NCBI GenBank assembly: GCA_030549495.1
Contig: JAUIRK010000903.1
Location: forward strand, 620,001-684,000
Source of the DNA: Nectonema munidae
Lineage: Eukaryota; Nematomorpha; Nectonematoida; Nectonematidae
Direction of reading: 5' to 3'
DNA length: 64,000 nucleotides
The notes under the pieces were generated by a model. The model saw nothing but the letters and a program-made list of their open reading frames with translations. It did no database searches and was not told the origin of the DNA. The number at the start of each line of letters is the position of its first letter. Position 1 is the first letter of the stretch. Both the position numbers and the translations under genes were made by a program. Positions 1-10,253 of the stretch are shown here, in pieces.

Positions 1-990
1 TAATAGAATATTTTTCATCATGGAAGAATATAGAAATTGAATTAAATAAACAGTTCCCATCTCCCTTAGTGGATAAGAGAATGTAGTTTGTGTCCATATT
101 AACGTGACTAAAATGTGTTTAGAGTTAAAATCAACAGGAGTCAAATAAATATTTGGTAGTACTTCTCTTTATTCAGAGTATTTAAATATGTATTCATGTT
201 TAATAAAATATTACAGTACCTTTCCATTTGACACTATAAAAGGTTATAATAATTAAGAAAATAAATGAATATAAAGGAAACACTAACAAAAATGTAAGCT
301 GAGAACAAATGTGCATATCTCAAAAAGATAGAAAAATCTAAATAAAACAAAGACAGAAACAATTAAGAAGTTTATAAAAGGTAAAAAGCTGTTCTTAAAA
401 ATATCAATGTTTCACATGTGATGCTAATAATAAAATGAAAAGATAGAATTAATATCTTACAGAAGTTTGTAAAAGGTAAAAAGCTGTTCTAAAAAATATA
501 TATATGAAAATAAGATAAATTCTTATATATGAAGATAATAATACAACCATTGATAAGAATAAAATAATAGGGCATAGTAAAAGCTAAATGGGCTTTTAAA
601 ATTTGAATTATTAAATCTAAAAAAACTTATAAAGATTATTAAGTAAAAAAAAATTAAATTTTAAAATTATGGTAAAGGAAAATTATAGAAATCTCCATTT
701 TAAGACCGACAAAATGGCTGTTGATTTTTACCATAAAAATGGCTGCCGGGAAAATTTTCGAATTTTGAGTGATTATAATATATATACAAAATTTTATATT
801 TTATAATGTTTTATTAATATTTGAAATTTAAATACAATCCATTGTTTATTATTTTAAAAGTTATTGGAGTTTTCCTTGTAAGCTTTTCTGGCATATTCAA
901 GGAAATTAATTTCAAAAATTCAAATAAGTTAAATTTGGAAAAAATGATATAAAATAGATCAAAAAAGAAACTTTCAATTTTTTATTAGGA
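1..990. other. AT-rich stretch with no recognisable gene
   Basis: No open frame of note and no protein resemblance was seen on either strand. Two short similar phrases around 365-390 and 462-490 (both containing 'gtaaaaagctgttct') look like a small local duplication. The stretch is otherwise low-complexity AT-rich DNA leading into the 3' end of the LINE remnant that follows. Confidence 0.5.
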
Positions 991-2340
991 TAGAATAAGT
1001 TTTTACTTGAAATTAACTTGTCCCCAATTGAGACTAGGAATTACAAAAACCCAGATTTAGATTAGTTTTAGTTTGAAGAAAATTATAGGGTTTGGATTGG
1101 ATAATTTCTTGTCTAAGGAATAGAGTGTACGATTTAAATAGAAGTTTATAGGTTTCTAGGGGGAGGAGTTTAGAGAAAGAATATTTGGAAGTACTTGTTT
1201 ATCGAATTTGTATACAATAGTAATTTCAAGAATATTTGAGTGGGCTGGGCACCAGTACAGGTGTATTTCAAATAAGTTGATAAAAGGATTCGTTTAGAAA
1301 TAAGTCAAGTATGGGATTATATGTTTGAGATTTAAGTCATTAATCATGTTTTGTGAATCTGTAAAAGAGGGTAAGGTGTTGTATTGTCTAAAAAAGAACT
1401 TGTTTTGGCTTATGTAATTGAAATCATATAGAAGGGCATAGCATTCACGACTGTATATGGAAATCGGGAGATTGATTGCATATGTTTTTGAGTAAAAAGT
1501 GAAAGAGGGCTTTGGAAGAGTTCAAATGCATTAGAAGATCTGTTTGCATTTTTGAGCTATTTAAAAATTATGTTTGTGAATTTGAAATAAAGTTGGAAAG
1601 GTCATAATTTGAAGTTTTGCAATGAAGTTGTTAAAACTGTTGGAAAGGGAGAAGGGTAACAATGAGGAAGAATGAAGTAAGTAGGAGTGAGTTTGGGAAA
1701 ATTATGGAGACAAAGATTGTCGGAGTAAGGATTTGTAGTAAGATTGAGGAGGAGTGATTAAAGTGTTATGGAAACATAAGATTTAAGTTGAAAATTTGTT
1801 TCGATGCATATCATGATATATTTTTTGGTAACGGCTTGTTTAACATAAATTTTTAATGGAAGCCAGTTTATAAAGGGTTCTATGACTATAGTAGGGTGGT
1901 TTTATAGGCTCTAGTTATTGCGATGAGCCAAAGGCAGTCGATTTTTTTCAGATAAGCGATGAAGAAGAAGAAGTAGAAGAAGACGAAGTTTATTATTATT
2001 TATAAAGACTGCAAAAAAACAAGATTTAGGTTCTTCTTACTCGATAATTGCAAGCATTTGACAAGGATTTTGAATTATATGATGAAATATGTAGCGTGGG
2101 AATACGATGAGTTTGAAGATCTTTTTCATGAAATAGATGTGTCAGATAAGCGATGAGGGGTTGTTTAATGATAAACCGTAAGAAATAATGCCTTACTCTA
2201 GAGTAGGCAGGATGATTGATTTATAAATAAAAGAAGATTGTTGAATACTCAGATCCCATTTATAAAATATCATTTTATTAAGGGAGAAGAATTAAGTTAT
2301 AAGTTTTTGAAGTGGGCTGGTTTTGTTTCAGAAAAAGTAT
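990..2340 (-). mobile_element. Decayed RNase H-bearing LINE (I-like group), 3' part of ORF2
   Basis: Read on the minus strand in several frames, the order of fragments matches the end of a LINE ORF2 with an RNase H domain. After the reverse transcriptase comes a thumb-like segment 'YKSIILPTLE' then 'GIISYGLS' (about 2170-2235). Next is 'ITRAYKTT' (1897-1920), then 'WLPLKIYVKQAV' (about 1830-1870). RNase H pieces follow: 'SRECYALLYDFNYIS' (about 1411-1461), 'FTDSQNMIN' (about 1340-1368) and 'WCPAHSNI' (1231-1254). The Glu of SREC, the Asp of TDSQ and the His of PAHS sit where RNase H catalytic residues are expected; the last acidic residue was not found. Frames change repeatedly and stops interrupt, so it is dead. 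Outer limits are approximate. An RNase H domain argues against CR1, RTE or Jockey and for an I/Loa/R1-type element, but the exact clade is uncertain. Confidence 0.65.
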
Positions 2341-3124
2341 TAAAATGTTCTTTTAATTTATAATTACGAATGTGTCTTTAAAACTGTTATTTATGTTTTT
2401 CATAAGTGAATACAAAAAAATAATATAAATAGATAAAATAAATTATATCTAGATATAATATACAAGTATTTACCCAAAAGTTAGAATATTTTAAAATCTA
2501 GATGTTGATATTGCTAAAGATTAGAATTTTTAGGTGGAAATACACAAGTTCAATATTATTAGAGCGAGAGAGGAGGAAAATTTTAAACAACGTTTTCTAG
2601 AAAGGGTGAGATTGTTGATATTGGTACATTGAATATTTAATTGAATGAAATCTATATTTGCTATTGTATTGAAATATTAACTTCATGTTACTTTTTGAAG
2701 TTACTTGCAGTTAATGTTGTAGATAAAATTTCAATGTTCTTGGGCTTATTATTTGCCGTGTAGCGTGCTGTTTCCTGTAAACGAGTTTAGGTGGCTTATT
2801 TATGGATGGTGCTTCAAACAACTATCAAAAATTGAAATTTTATGATCATGTAAATCAACTCGCTATGAACTCAAATCGTGTTATAAGTATTATTAAAAAA
2901 ATTTTAAAATTTGAAGTAAAGCTTTTGATTTACAAACTACCACTTTTTGTTTCATACATAAATTATAGCATTGTAAATTCTTTCCCTCATGGCAAAATGG
3001 GAATTAAAACCCTTCATAAAGGTACTCAGTATAATATTTGAGTTCCTTACGCACACTGGAATAATTTTTCAGCAAAACGGTTTTATATTTGTTTATAATA
3101 CTTAAAAATCTACTAACTTCAGTG

Positions 3125-3260
3125 AATGTTATGGTGTACCTCACAGCTTAACAGTTAAATGTCAGGGGTTAGATCCTTAAGGCTCCCAACTCTTAAAAAC
3201 AAAAGTGTGACTAACCAGCTTCAAGCATAATGTGAGCATATAGCCTCATGGCTAAAAGTG
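3125..3260 (+). repeat. Possible tRNA-derived SINE fragment
   Basis: The phrase 'ggggttagatcc' near 3166-3177 resembles a pol III B box (GGTTCGANNCC) with one change, and a weak A-box-like stretch lies upstream near 3140-3160. No cloverleaf can be drawn with confidence, so this is at best a decayed SINE head. The fuller SINE at 46608-46764 gives context for tRNA-derived repeats in this genome. Confidence 0.2.
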
Positions 3261-3714
3261 CTTTGCTAATCTCCAACCAACCCAAACTAATTGGCATGAT
3301 GGGTAATGATTTTTATATCTATATATCAATAATTTGATATTGCTATCTTTTGTATTTGTTTTTAATATTTTTTTCCATATATTCATTTTGATTCCACAAA
3401 AAATTCTCTTGCAAAATTTAAAATATATTATTTTTTCGACTAATTTACGTAATTATTTACTTTATTTTTTTTTGTTTTTTAATGGCATTGGAAATTTTTC
3501 TTCTTCCATGGAAATATTTTCGTGTTAAATTGTAATTGTAACTTCTATCTAAATATTTTCATTATAATTAATATTAATTTTTAAAGTTTTTATATTCGAG
3601 TTTACCTGTAATACTATTGACATGGGACTAGTCGTGCGTGAGCAAGCTCTATAGGCGTGGATTTAGAAATTCGCATTAGAGAGGTTGGATTTTACTAAAC
3701 TAGAACTCAAATTT

Positions 3715-4120
3715 GAAGCATAAAAATTTAAACTTTATTAAAATTTATAAGCTATTTTTATCTTATTTTGGGTAATAGTTTAATAAAATGCGAAAATTGA
3801 CTTTTTATAATAAAACTTAGAGTATCATAATAATATATCAAAAAATTATAAGTTTATTATAAGAAAGTAACTAGATTAAGAACTAAGTGGATTAAGGAGC
3901 CCTATTCGTCTAGGACACTTTTTAGCATACATATAATAATGTGGCACACTTAACTATGATTGAAACAAACTTTTTAGGGCTTCTCACTTTAGAGAAAGGT
4001 TGAATCTAAAAAACGAGTTGCAGAAGCCATCATAATTCTTTTCGTCCTACAAAAAGAATTCGATCAAAAAAATTTCAAGTAATTGGCAATGCAATTTTAG
4101 AGGGGGTGGCGTACGCCGGT
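3715..4120 (+). repeat. Dispersed repeat, copy 1 (partner at 56880-57433)
   Basis: This stretch matches 56880-57433 in the same orientation over several hundred bases, with scattered substitutions. Shared phrases include 'ttatcttattttgggtaata', 'ctagattaagaactaag', 'gtctaggacactttttagca' and the closing 'ggcgtacgccgg'. The other copy carries roughly 150 extra bases in the middle, where this copy runs 'cataatgtggcacactt'-like sequence without the extra block. No protein is encoded. The shared right end at 'gtacgccgg' is probably a true element end. Confidence 0.7.
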
Positions 4121-4689
4121 CTGCTCCTTCAAATCCGCCAGTGCTCTAACATCGCTGCAATCAGTCAATATTAAGTCATAATTTGTTTTATTCACTATTT
4201 ATGTTTACACTAATATAATAACACTTTATTTACACACTAATATTACATTTGATGAACTGGGATCTACATAACACAATCAAAATTTCCATTGTTCTTCTTT
4301 GCTGCTCGACGGATTTAACAAGTCTACTGAATAAATTACCAGATGCAATTTCTCTGTTGCTATACCGCTATCTTGAAGAAGCAAGCTTGTATGAACTTGT
4401 TGACTGCTTCTGATGTCTTGAATGCTTGTCATAGGTCACAATGATCGCTTACAGGTTGACAAGTTTGTCTTCTGGTTCACCTTGAAGATGTTCAGATTGG
4501 TTGATGTCTTGTAGTTGATGCGATGATGTCAGCTTTTTACATCATTTCTGTTTCGAGTGGACAGACTGAAACACTCCACACATTTACTGGCAAGGTGATG
4601 CTCCGGCTTTATATATCATGGATGTGTTTGAAGAAGGGCAGCATCCCAATGTTTATCTTGATAAGCATTTCTTTAAAGATAAGTGGCAG

Positions 4690-4741
4690 GGAGGGGGGGA
4701 GGGGGGGGGGGGGGAAAGAAATTTTTGGGGGGGGGGGGGGG
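4690..4741. repeat. Poly-G low-complexity tract
   Basis: Long runs of G interrupted by short A/T pieces; another G run lies at about 4903-4913. Such tracts are rare in this AT-rich window and may be real low-complexity DNA or inflated homopolymers from the assembly. Confidence 0.7.
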
Positions 4742-4919
4742 TAATAATATTATTAAAATAATTTTTTTAAATTTTTAAGGGGGAAAAATTAAAAAAAATA
4801 TCTTCTTTCTTTTTGCTTTGAAAATCGATCAATGACTTCATCAATTTTGATTTCTATTTTAGGGTGGACTCCAACCTTAATTTTTCTTTAATAGATTGCT
4901 AGTGGGGGGGGGGGTATGC

Positions 4920-4950
4920 ATCCTCCCCTCTCGGTCCATCCCTGGGTATG
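4920..4950. repeat. MITE-like terminus ending 'ccatccctgg'
   Basis: The phrase 'ggtccatccctgggtatgg' resembles 'aatccatccctgggagaag' near 9938. Read on the other strand both begin with CCAGGGATGG, which looks like a shared terminal inverted repeat. The partner ends could not be set. Confidence 0.3.
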
Positions 4951-5043
4951 GAAAGACCATGAATGACTAACAAAGTTGCGCACGGACCCTCGCTTCCGGT
5001 ACGCCACTTTAATGCCATAGTCCGCGACGCGCCTGAACACCTT

Positions 5044-5500
5044 TTATGTCCAATAGAAATGTCTATCACAAAACGAGAAACTCAGTCGGGCCAGGAGGAA
5101 TGACTGCGGAGCTTGGGAATAGTCTTCCTCCTGGCCTTGCGACATCAGCACAAATAAAAGTGGTACTTGCTTCATGTAGTTGTCTTTTTCTACAAAGCCA
5201 AGAATACTGAATATATGATGGAAAGGGGCTTTCACAAGCTTTAAAGTGCTGTCCACGTAGGTTGTGGTAGTCTGTGTCATCAGCTGTTTCTGGGAGGGCG
5301 TGGCGAAGACCAGGTGAGAAGAATCTCCAACACGAATATCACAAAGGAGGAATCCATCAAGTACATGGGGCTATCGATGGGTAGGGTTAAGATCATTTGG
5401 ATGACTGGGCCCGCTATTTTAACATCTGTTTGCTTGGCGGACAATGTTGGACAGTTTAGGAATGCCTGCACAAACAAATCGTCACCAGTCTTCTTTAGGT
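5044..5500 (-). mobile_element. Fragment of a MULE-type (Mutator-like) DNA transposase
   Basis: The minus-strand open frame 5044-5280 contains 'YVDSTLKLVKAPF' followed by 'KQVPLLFVLMSQGQEEDY'. This is the pattern around the first catalytic Asp of MULE transposases ('DGTFKVV..PF' then 'KQVPL.F.LMS...K.DY'). The adjoining region to about 5500 continues in other frames with 'HLVFATPSQKQL'-like sequence just before the Asp block. The remaining DDE residues lie downstream and were not found, so this is a broken piece. It is on the same strand as the zinc-finger fragment at 6017-6331, which may come from the same sort of element. Confidence 0.6.
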
Positions 5501-5587
5501 GACCCTTTCATTTAGCACCAAAAGTGAATACCAAAGTGTTAGCCTCTTGCTTGGCATCTGCAACGATTTTGAATAGCTCGTTTTTAC

Positions 5588-5605
5588 CAGGGGCGCACAT
5601 CCTCA
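5588..5605. repeat. Element terminus 'ccaggggcgcacatcc' (first copy)
   Basis: This phrase recurs in direct orientation at about 6018-6034, and both copies continue with '(t)c.aaattattgg'. It is probably the end of a short dispersed element; the matching inverted end was not identified. Confidence 0.4.
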
Positions 5606-6016
5606 AAATTATTGGGTGGCGAATTTTTTTTTGCAATTTTTAAAATTACTGATTTGGAAATACCACGGGAGACCAAATATTCAAGCAATCCTTTAAAATA
5701 GAGTGTATTCAGCTCATACATAAATTTATAAGACTACTTTATATTTTTTTTACAAAATTGGTGAAATTTAAATACTATACTTCCAGCCAAAATATTTTAA
5801 TTAAATTTGCATATTACATATACACTAGTTAAAAAAAATTTCTAATTGTTGGGGGGCGAATAGGGTTTTTATTTGAAAATTAAAGGATATTTGATTGAGA
5901 AAACAACTAAAAACCAATAACTAAAGGTTGGAGAGTTTTATATGAGTGAATGTAGTCTGAAGGAAAAGGGTCTACTAGACACCCTGTGTTGTTTATATGA
6001 AAAAAATGTGATTGAT

Positions 6017-6331
6017 TCAGGGGCGCACATCCTTGAAATTATTGGAGGGGGCGGACTTTAAAGCGTCTTCCAAAAAAGACAACAAGACTAAACACCACAT
6101 TGTCAATACTACTATAAGAAACTCTCTGTAGGCCTTTGCTGTCATGGTTTTACAATTTCGATGTTGCCATCCACTGCAGGCATCACACTGCAACCCTTTT
6201 TGTCTTGGTCTGACCTCTTTGGAGCAGGATTTGCATCGAAGCTGAGGATGAGGGAATCTTAGTTTTGTGTTCTCATATTTCTTGTGTAATACGAGTAATA
6301 TTCTAAGCGTTAATTTCCAATGATTTTGCAT
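6017..6331 (-). pseudogene. Transposon-derived PHD-like zinc-finger fragment
   Basis: The 104-residue minus-strand frame contains 'CKSCSKEVRPRQKGLQCDAC' followed by 'SGWQHRNC', a C-x2-C...C-x2-C...W-x-H-x2-C pattern. Fingers of this type are found at the start of many invertebrate transposon proteins, including MULE/FLYWCH-type ones, and in LINE ORFs. The residues after 'TMTAKAYREF' lose resemblance, and the frame overlaps the element terminus 'caggggcgcacatcc' at its 3' end. I take it as part of a mobile element rather than a host gene. Which element it belongs to is uncertain. Confidence 0.45.
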
Positions 6332-6399
6332 TGTAATTTGAATTAAAAAAATGTTTTAGAAAAAAATATAAAATAGTCCAGACTGAATTCTCTGATCCG

Positions 6400-8208
6400 C
6401 CCTGGTGTGCATGTGTGTTTTTGTGTGTGTGCTTCTGTGAAGGCCCATGTTGAGGTTGGGCTGTGGACCGTCCTTAATTTTTCAGATCAATAATAATTCT
6501 AATATAATTTAGAAAGTATATAGGTAAAATTATGAATATTTTGCTATTTCTCTAATCTTGGCAAACCTCTCTCTCTTCAACTCACCAAAGAAGTAAAAGT
6601 ATTCTAAAAGTAGAATACGTAGATTCTAATAATTCTTTTACTTTTGTCTCTTGAATTTTTATCAAGCTACGCGCCTGTGTGTTTTTTGTCCTATCTCAAT
6701 TTTTTCTATTTGAAAGTATAAATTTGAGCAAACCGATATCACTTTTGAATGAAGAAAGAGGTCAAGGTGCAAAATATTTATTGAACTCCTTTTTGAAGGG
6801 CTGGCGAACAAAATCTTGCTGTTGGTGAAAGCTGTCATTTTGAACTTAAGACAATTATTTTGTTCGTTAAATTTGTTTTACGAATTTTCTAGATTGGGAT
6901 TAAAAGCAAAATGATTCATAAGAGAAGTTGTATTAAAAATGGTCAAATAGTAAGAAAACGTTGTCATTATGGCTTCAACTTTCTTGTAAGGCAGGACCTC
7001 TAAGGGGCTGCATGGTAAAGTAAAAATGGGCAATACTTAAAGTAGGGAACAATATGTTTTTTTGTTAATATTTAAAAAAAAATTAAAGTTAAATTTCATT
7101 GAAAATTTATTGATTCAATCTTTATAGCATACAATAATTCATGCAAATCTTGATTTTTAAGGTAAATTTATTTTAATATCTGTAAGAAAGTGTAATTATG
7201 AAACTTCTAAAAATAATGACCAAATTCACATTTATTATAAACTTGAAACAATAAATAAATCAAAAGTAACTTCATTCTTCAAAATACGAAATCAAATGAA
7301 TACTAAAATTGAGACAGGAGAAAATAAAAGTTAGCCATTTTGGCGAAATAGTTTGGACGCTATTATGATCGTGTAGTTTCAATATCTAAAATTTTCCATA
7401 TAAAATTCCTTGCTTAAAAAACTTTATCTCAGCGGGCTGCATAAAAATTTTTGAAGGGCCGCATGGAACTCGCGGGTCGTATTTTGCCCACACCTGCTGT
7501 AAAGCAAAACATCATACAGTATTAAATGCCTATTCGATTCCAAAAATCGTAGGTTCATTTTATTCGATTGCTTTGAGTGCTGCTGTGCCTCTTGGATTCT
7601 TTATGAAAAAGGCTCTGAACATAGAAGATTTCTTCTTGATTAACTTTTTTTTCAAGAAACTGGCAATGCTTATTATTTAGAATGTGTTTACCAAAGCCTT
7701 CTGTTTATTTACCAATAATTTTTACAAGTTTAATTTTTACCAGAAGTTCGATTTGATGGCGTTGGACATGAATTAAAAAACATAAAAGGTTTGTGCTTTT
7801 TGTAAACGAACTACAGTAAAAAATATACTAAGTGTGACATTTCACCTCAGATGCAGTGTTTTATTCAACTTATACCTTTCTAAATAGTTGCATCAAAGCA
7901 TTTTTGATTATAAAAAAACTTAGTAATACCCTTATAACAAAATTTGAGTTCATTTTATATTTATTCACTTTTATTTGAGCAATAAATGCGTCATTTCATA
8001 TTATGTGTGTAGCCCTTTGTGTTATCATGACCTATGTGACATTATGATTTTTTTCTTAAATTTTTTTGAAAAAACGTATCTTTATGAAACAGCCTGTGAT
8101 GTTAGCTATATTATACGAAGATCGCGTAAAATAAAAGAGTTGGCCAAATGGGTTAATTGTTATTATGTTTAATGAATACTACAAATTTATCTTACTATTT
8201 AAGCTAAT
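6400..8208. other. Intergenic region upstream of ISCU
   Basis: No gene was recognised. Around 7440-7497 the phrase 'gggccgcatggaactcgcgg' followed by 'ttgcccacacctgctg' reads, on the other strand, like the start of a hAT-type MITE (CAGCAGGTGTGGGCAAA then GCGGCCC). Its other end is unclear, although the G-rich 'ggggctgcatgg' near 7010 may belong to it. The open frame at 7975-8172 just before ISCU has no coding character that I can defend. Confidence 0.4.
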
Positions 8209-8664
8209 ATGTCGAAACTCTTTTCAAAGAATTATTCCAATTTATTTCGTCTAAATCAGCTTCGGTATCATAAAAATGTAATTGATCATTATGAAAATCC
8301 AAGAAATGTTGGATCCTTTGATAAAAATGATAAGAGCATAGGAACTGGACTTGTTGGCGCTCCAGCCTGTGGTGATGTCATGAAACTTCAAATCAAGGTT
8401 GATGAAGACGGCAAAATCATTGATGCAAAGTTTAAGACTTTTGGCTGTGGATCAGCTATAGCTTCTAGTTCTCTTGCTACGGAATGGATCAAGGGAAGGA
8501 AAATGAATGAAGCTGGTGAAATTAAGAATTCGGATATTGCAAAAGAACTTTGCCTTCCTCCAGTTAAGCTGCACTGTTCTATGCTGGCTGAAGATGCGAT
8601 AAAGGCTGCAATTAAAGATTTTCAAAGCAAGAATAGCGATGTAAAAGTTAATATGGCTAGTTAA
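8209..8664 (+). CDS. ISCU: Iron-sulfur cluster assembly scaffold ISCU, mitochondrial
   Basis: ISCU is the scaffold on which the NFS1-ISD11-ACP desulfurase complex, with frataxin and ferredoxin, builds [2Fe-2S] clusters in the mitochondrial matrix. Clusters are then passed on by HSC20 and mortalin. The 151-residue frame opens with a short basic, hydroxyl-rich leader (about residues 1-19). The mature domain then starts near 'RYHKNVIDHYENPRNVG'. Ligand residues are all present: Cys54 and Asp56 in 'GAPACGD', Cys80 in 'TFGCGSA', His122 and Cys123 in 'KLHCSM'. The chaperone-binding LPPVK motif is at 116-120. Met124 is at the position linked in yeast to frataxin dependence. Length is close to the usual 160-170. 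The first ATG is the only sensible start because it supplies the leader. The gene has no intron here and no frameshift; an AATAAA lies 118 bases after the stop. Identification is secure. Confidence 0.97.
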   Translation: MSKLFSKNYSNLFRLNQLRYHKNVIDHYENPRNVGSFDKNDKSIGTGLVGAPACGDVMKLQIKVDEDGKIIDAKFKTFGCGSAIASSSLATEWIKGRKMNEAGEIKNSDIAKELCLPPVKLHCSMLAEDAIKAAIKDFQSKNSDVKVNMAS

Positions 8665-8781
8665 TTCTCCTTCATTATTAATTTTTTCAAGTTTTAGTTT
8701 TCACTTTTCAAAATTTTAAATTTATTCCAATTTTGACAAAAAAATATTTACATTAGTATACTGCTTGCATTTTATCTATTC

Positions 8782-8787
8782 AATAAA
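8782..8787 (+). promoter_or_regulatory. Putative polyadenylation signal of ISCU
   Basis: AATAAA 118 bases downstream of the ISCU stop codon, a normal distance for a short 3' UTR. The sequence is AT-rich, so chance occurrence cannot be excluded. Confidence 0.5.
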
Positions 8788-8789
8788 TT

Positions 8790-10082
8790 TATTTAAAGAA
8801 TTATTTATAACTAATTAAAGTCAAATCTATTAAGTTTTTTTCTAGTCGTTCAGAATACTTATATTAAAGATTTCTTTTCTATCCTATTTCTTGCTTGATA
8901 TAGTTAGTCAAACATCTGAGTCAACTGCCCTACCGACAACTTCCCGAGTAAGACCACTGCCTGATGGACAACTTAACAAATGTTCACAATATATACCAAA
9001 TATGACTTTTTGTCTTACCTAAGTAGTAGTCAGTACTTATCTCATCAATACATAAAAAATTTCATTAAACATGACTTCAAGTCGAAAGTAAAATATTCGA
9101 CTCCTCCTTCTCACAAAAATTAGACTTAGATTCCGACTCAAAAAATCCAAGACGAACTCCAAATGCTCAAAAATTTAAAATTCCTCTCTCCCTCAACTAA
9201 AAAAGTCACTTTGAATTTCTTGACTTCTTAAAATCGCTGGCTCCATACTTTGATTCCATTTCCATGTTAGTTGAATGACCCTCTCATGCCAAAAACTGTC
9301 AATCAAAATCAATAATTAATATTTTTCAATAAAATTTTGATATTATCTATAGCTAATTTTTAGAAAAGTCAATCAAAATTTTGATTGATGATAAATATAT
9401 ATCTAATAAAATATTCATTCAAATTTTACATGAACTGTACGTTTATATACTGAATCAGCCATTCTGATTTCATTTTCAGACTTAGTCTTCACATTTAGGT
9501 CTTTAAAATAACTTGCAGTTTCAATTTTGCGGTTTACATCTAAAAACTGTCTCTTAAAATATTTTTCAAATTTTAAATATAATTTCTGTTTTTTTACTAA
9601 ATCAATGATGCTGGTTCCATTCCTGGACTCAGTTTTTGCGAATAGAGTTTAAAATGTCTGAAGTGCATATCGAATTAGTTATGTATTCCTGAAAATTATC
9701 TCCAAAATTTTGATACATATTTAAAAAAATCTATATTTTATACAAAATCGACCATGTTGATTTCACTTCTAGACTCAGTTTTTGCATTTAGAGTATAAGA
9801 ACATATGCAATTATCAATTAAATTTGCCATTTCCAAAATAATCAATGTCTTCATCTTTTTGATTAAAATTGTTATAGTTTTATATATTGGTTATGCAGTA
9901 CAAAAGTAAATTAAAGCCACACCCTTCTCCGGATGAATCCATCCCTGGGAGAAGTATATGATTCGCTGTGAATCTTTATATTAGTGGTCAGGCAAGAAGA
10001 GTATATAAAGTATATGCAACATACAAAGCATACGAGTCTTGCTAGATGATAGATATATGATTGAGTAAATTCAAATTTTCAG
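8790..10082. other. Interval between ISCU and the first RPP14 exon found
   Basis: No complete gene was seen. The missing 5' exon of RPP14 (about 25 codons plus start) should lie here or just upstream, but I could not pick it out. A MITE-like end 'tccatccctgg' sits near 9943. Around 9090-9150 there is a run of 'gactc/gattcc' phrases like those at other places in the window. Confidence 0.4.
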
Positions 10083-10253
10083 AAACTTTGAATCTCGCAA
10101 ATCCCCTGAAATATCGCTTGATGAGTTCAAGTTTATTCTCATCTACAAGGCGTTGCTGGAAGTTTTCGGTGAAGTAGGCGCTTTTTCTCTTCCTCTCGCT
10201 GTTTTGTCTTATAACGAAATCACTAAATCTTCAATCATCAGAGTTAGATCAGA
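10083..10253 (+). CDS. RPP14: RPP14 exon (central Pop5/Rpp14-fold part)
   Basis: 171 bases after 'aaattttcag', ended by GTAAGC. It takes two bases from the missing upstream exon and hands two on. It encodes the helix-strand stretch 'FKFILIYKALLEVFGEVGAF' and the following strand 'SIIRVRSE'. Confidence 0.8.
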
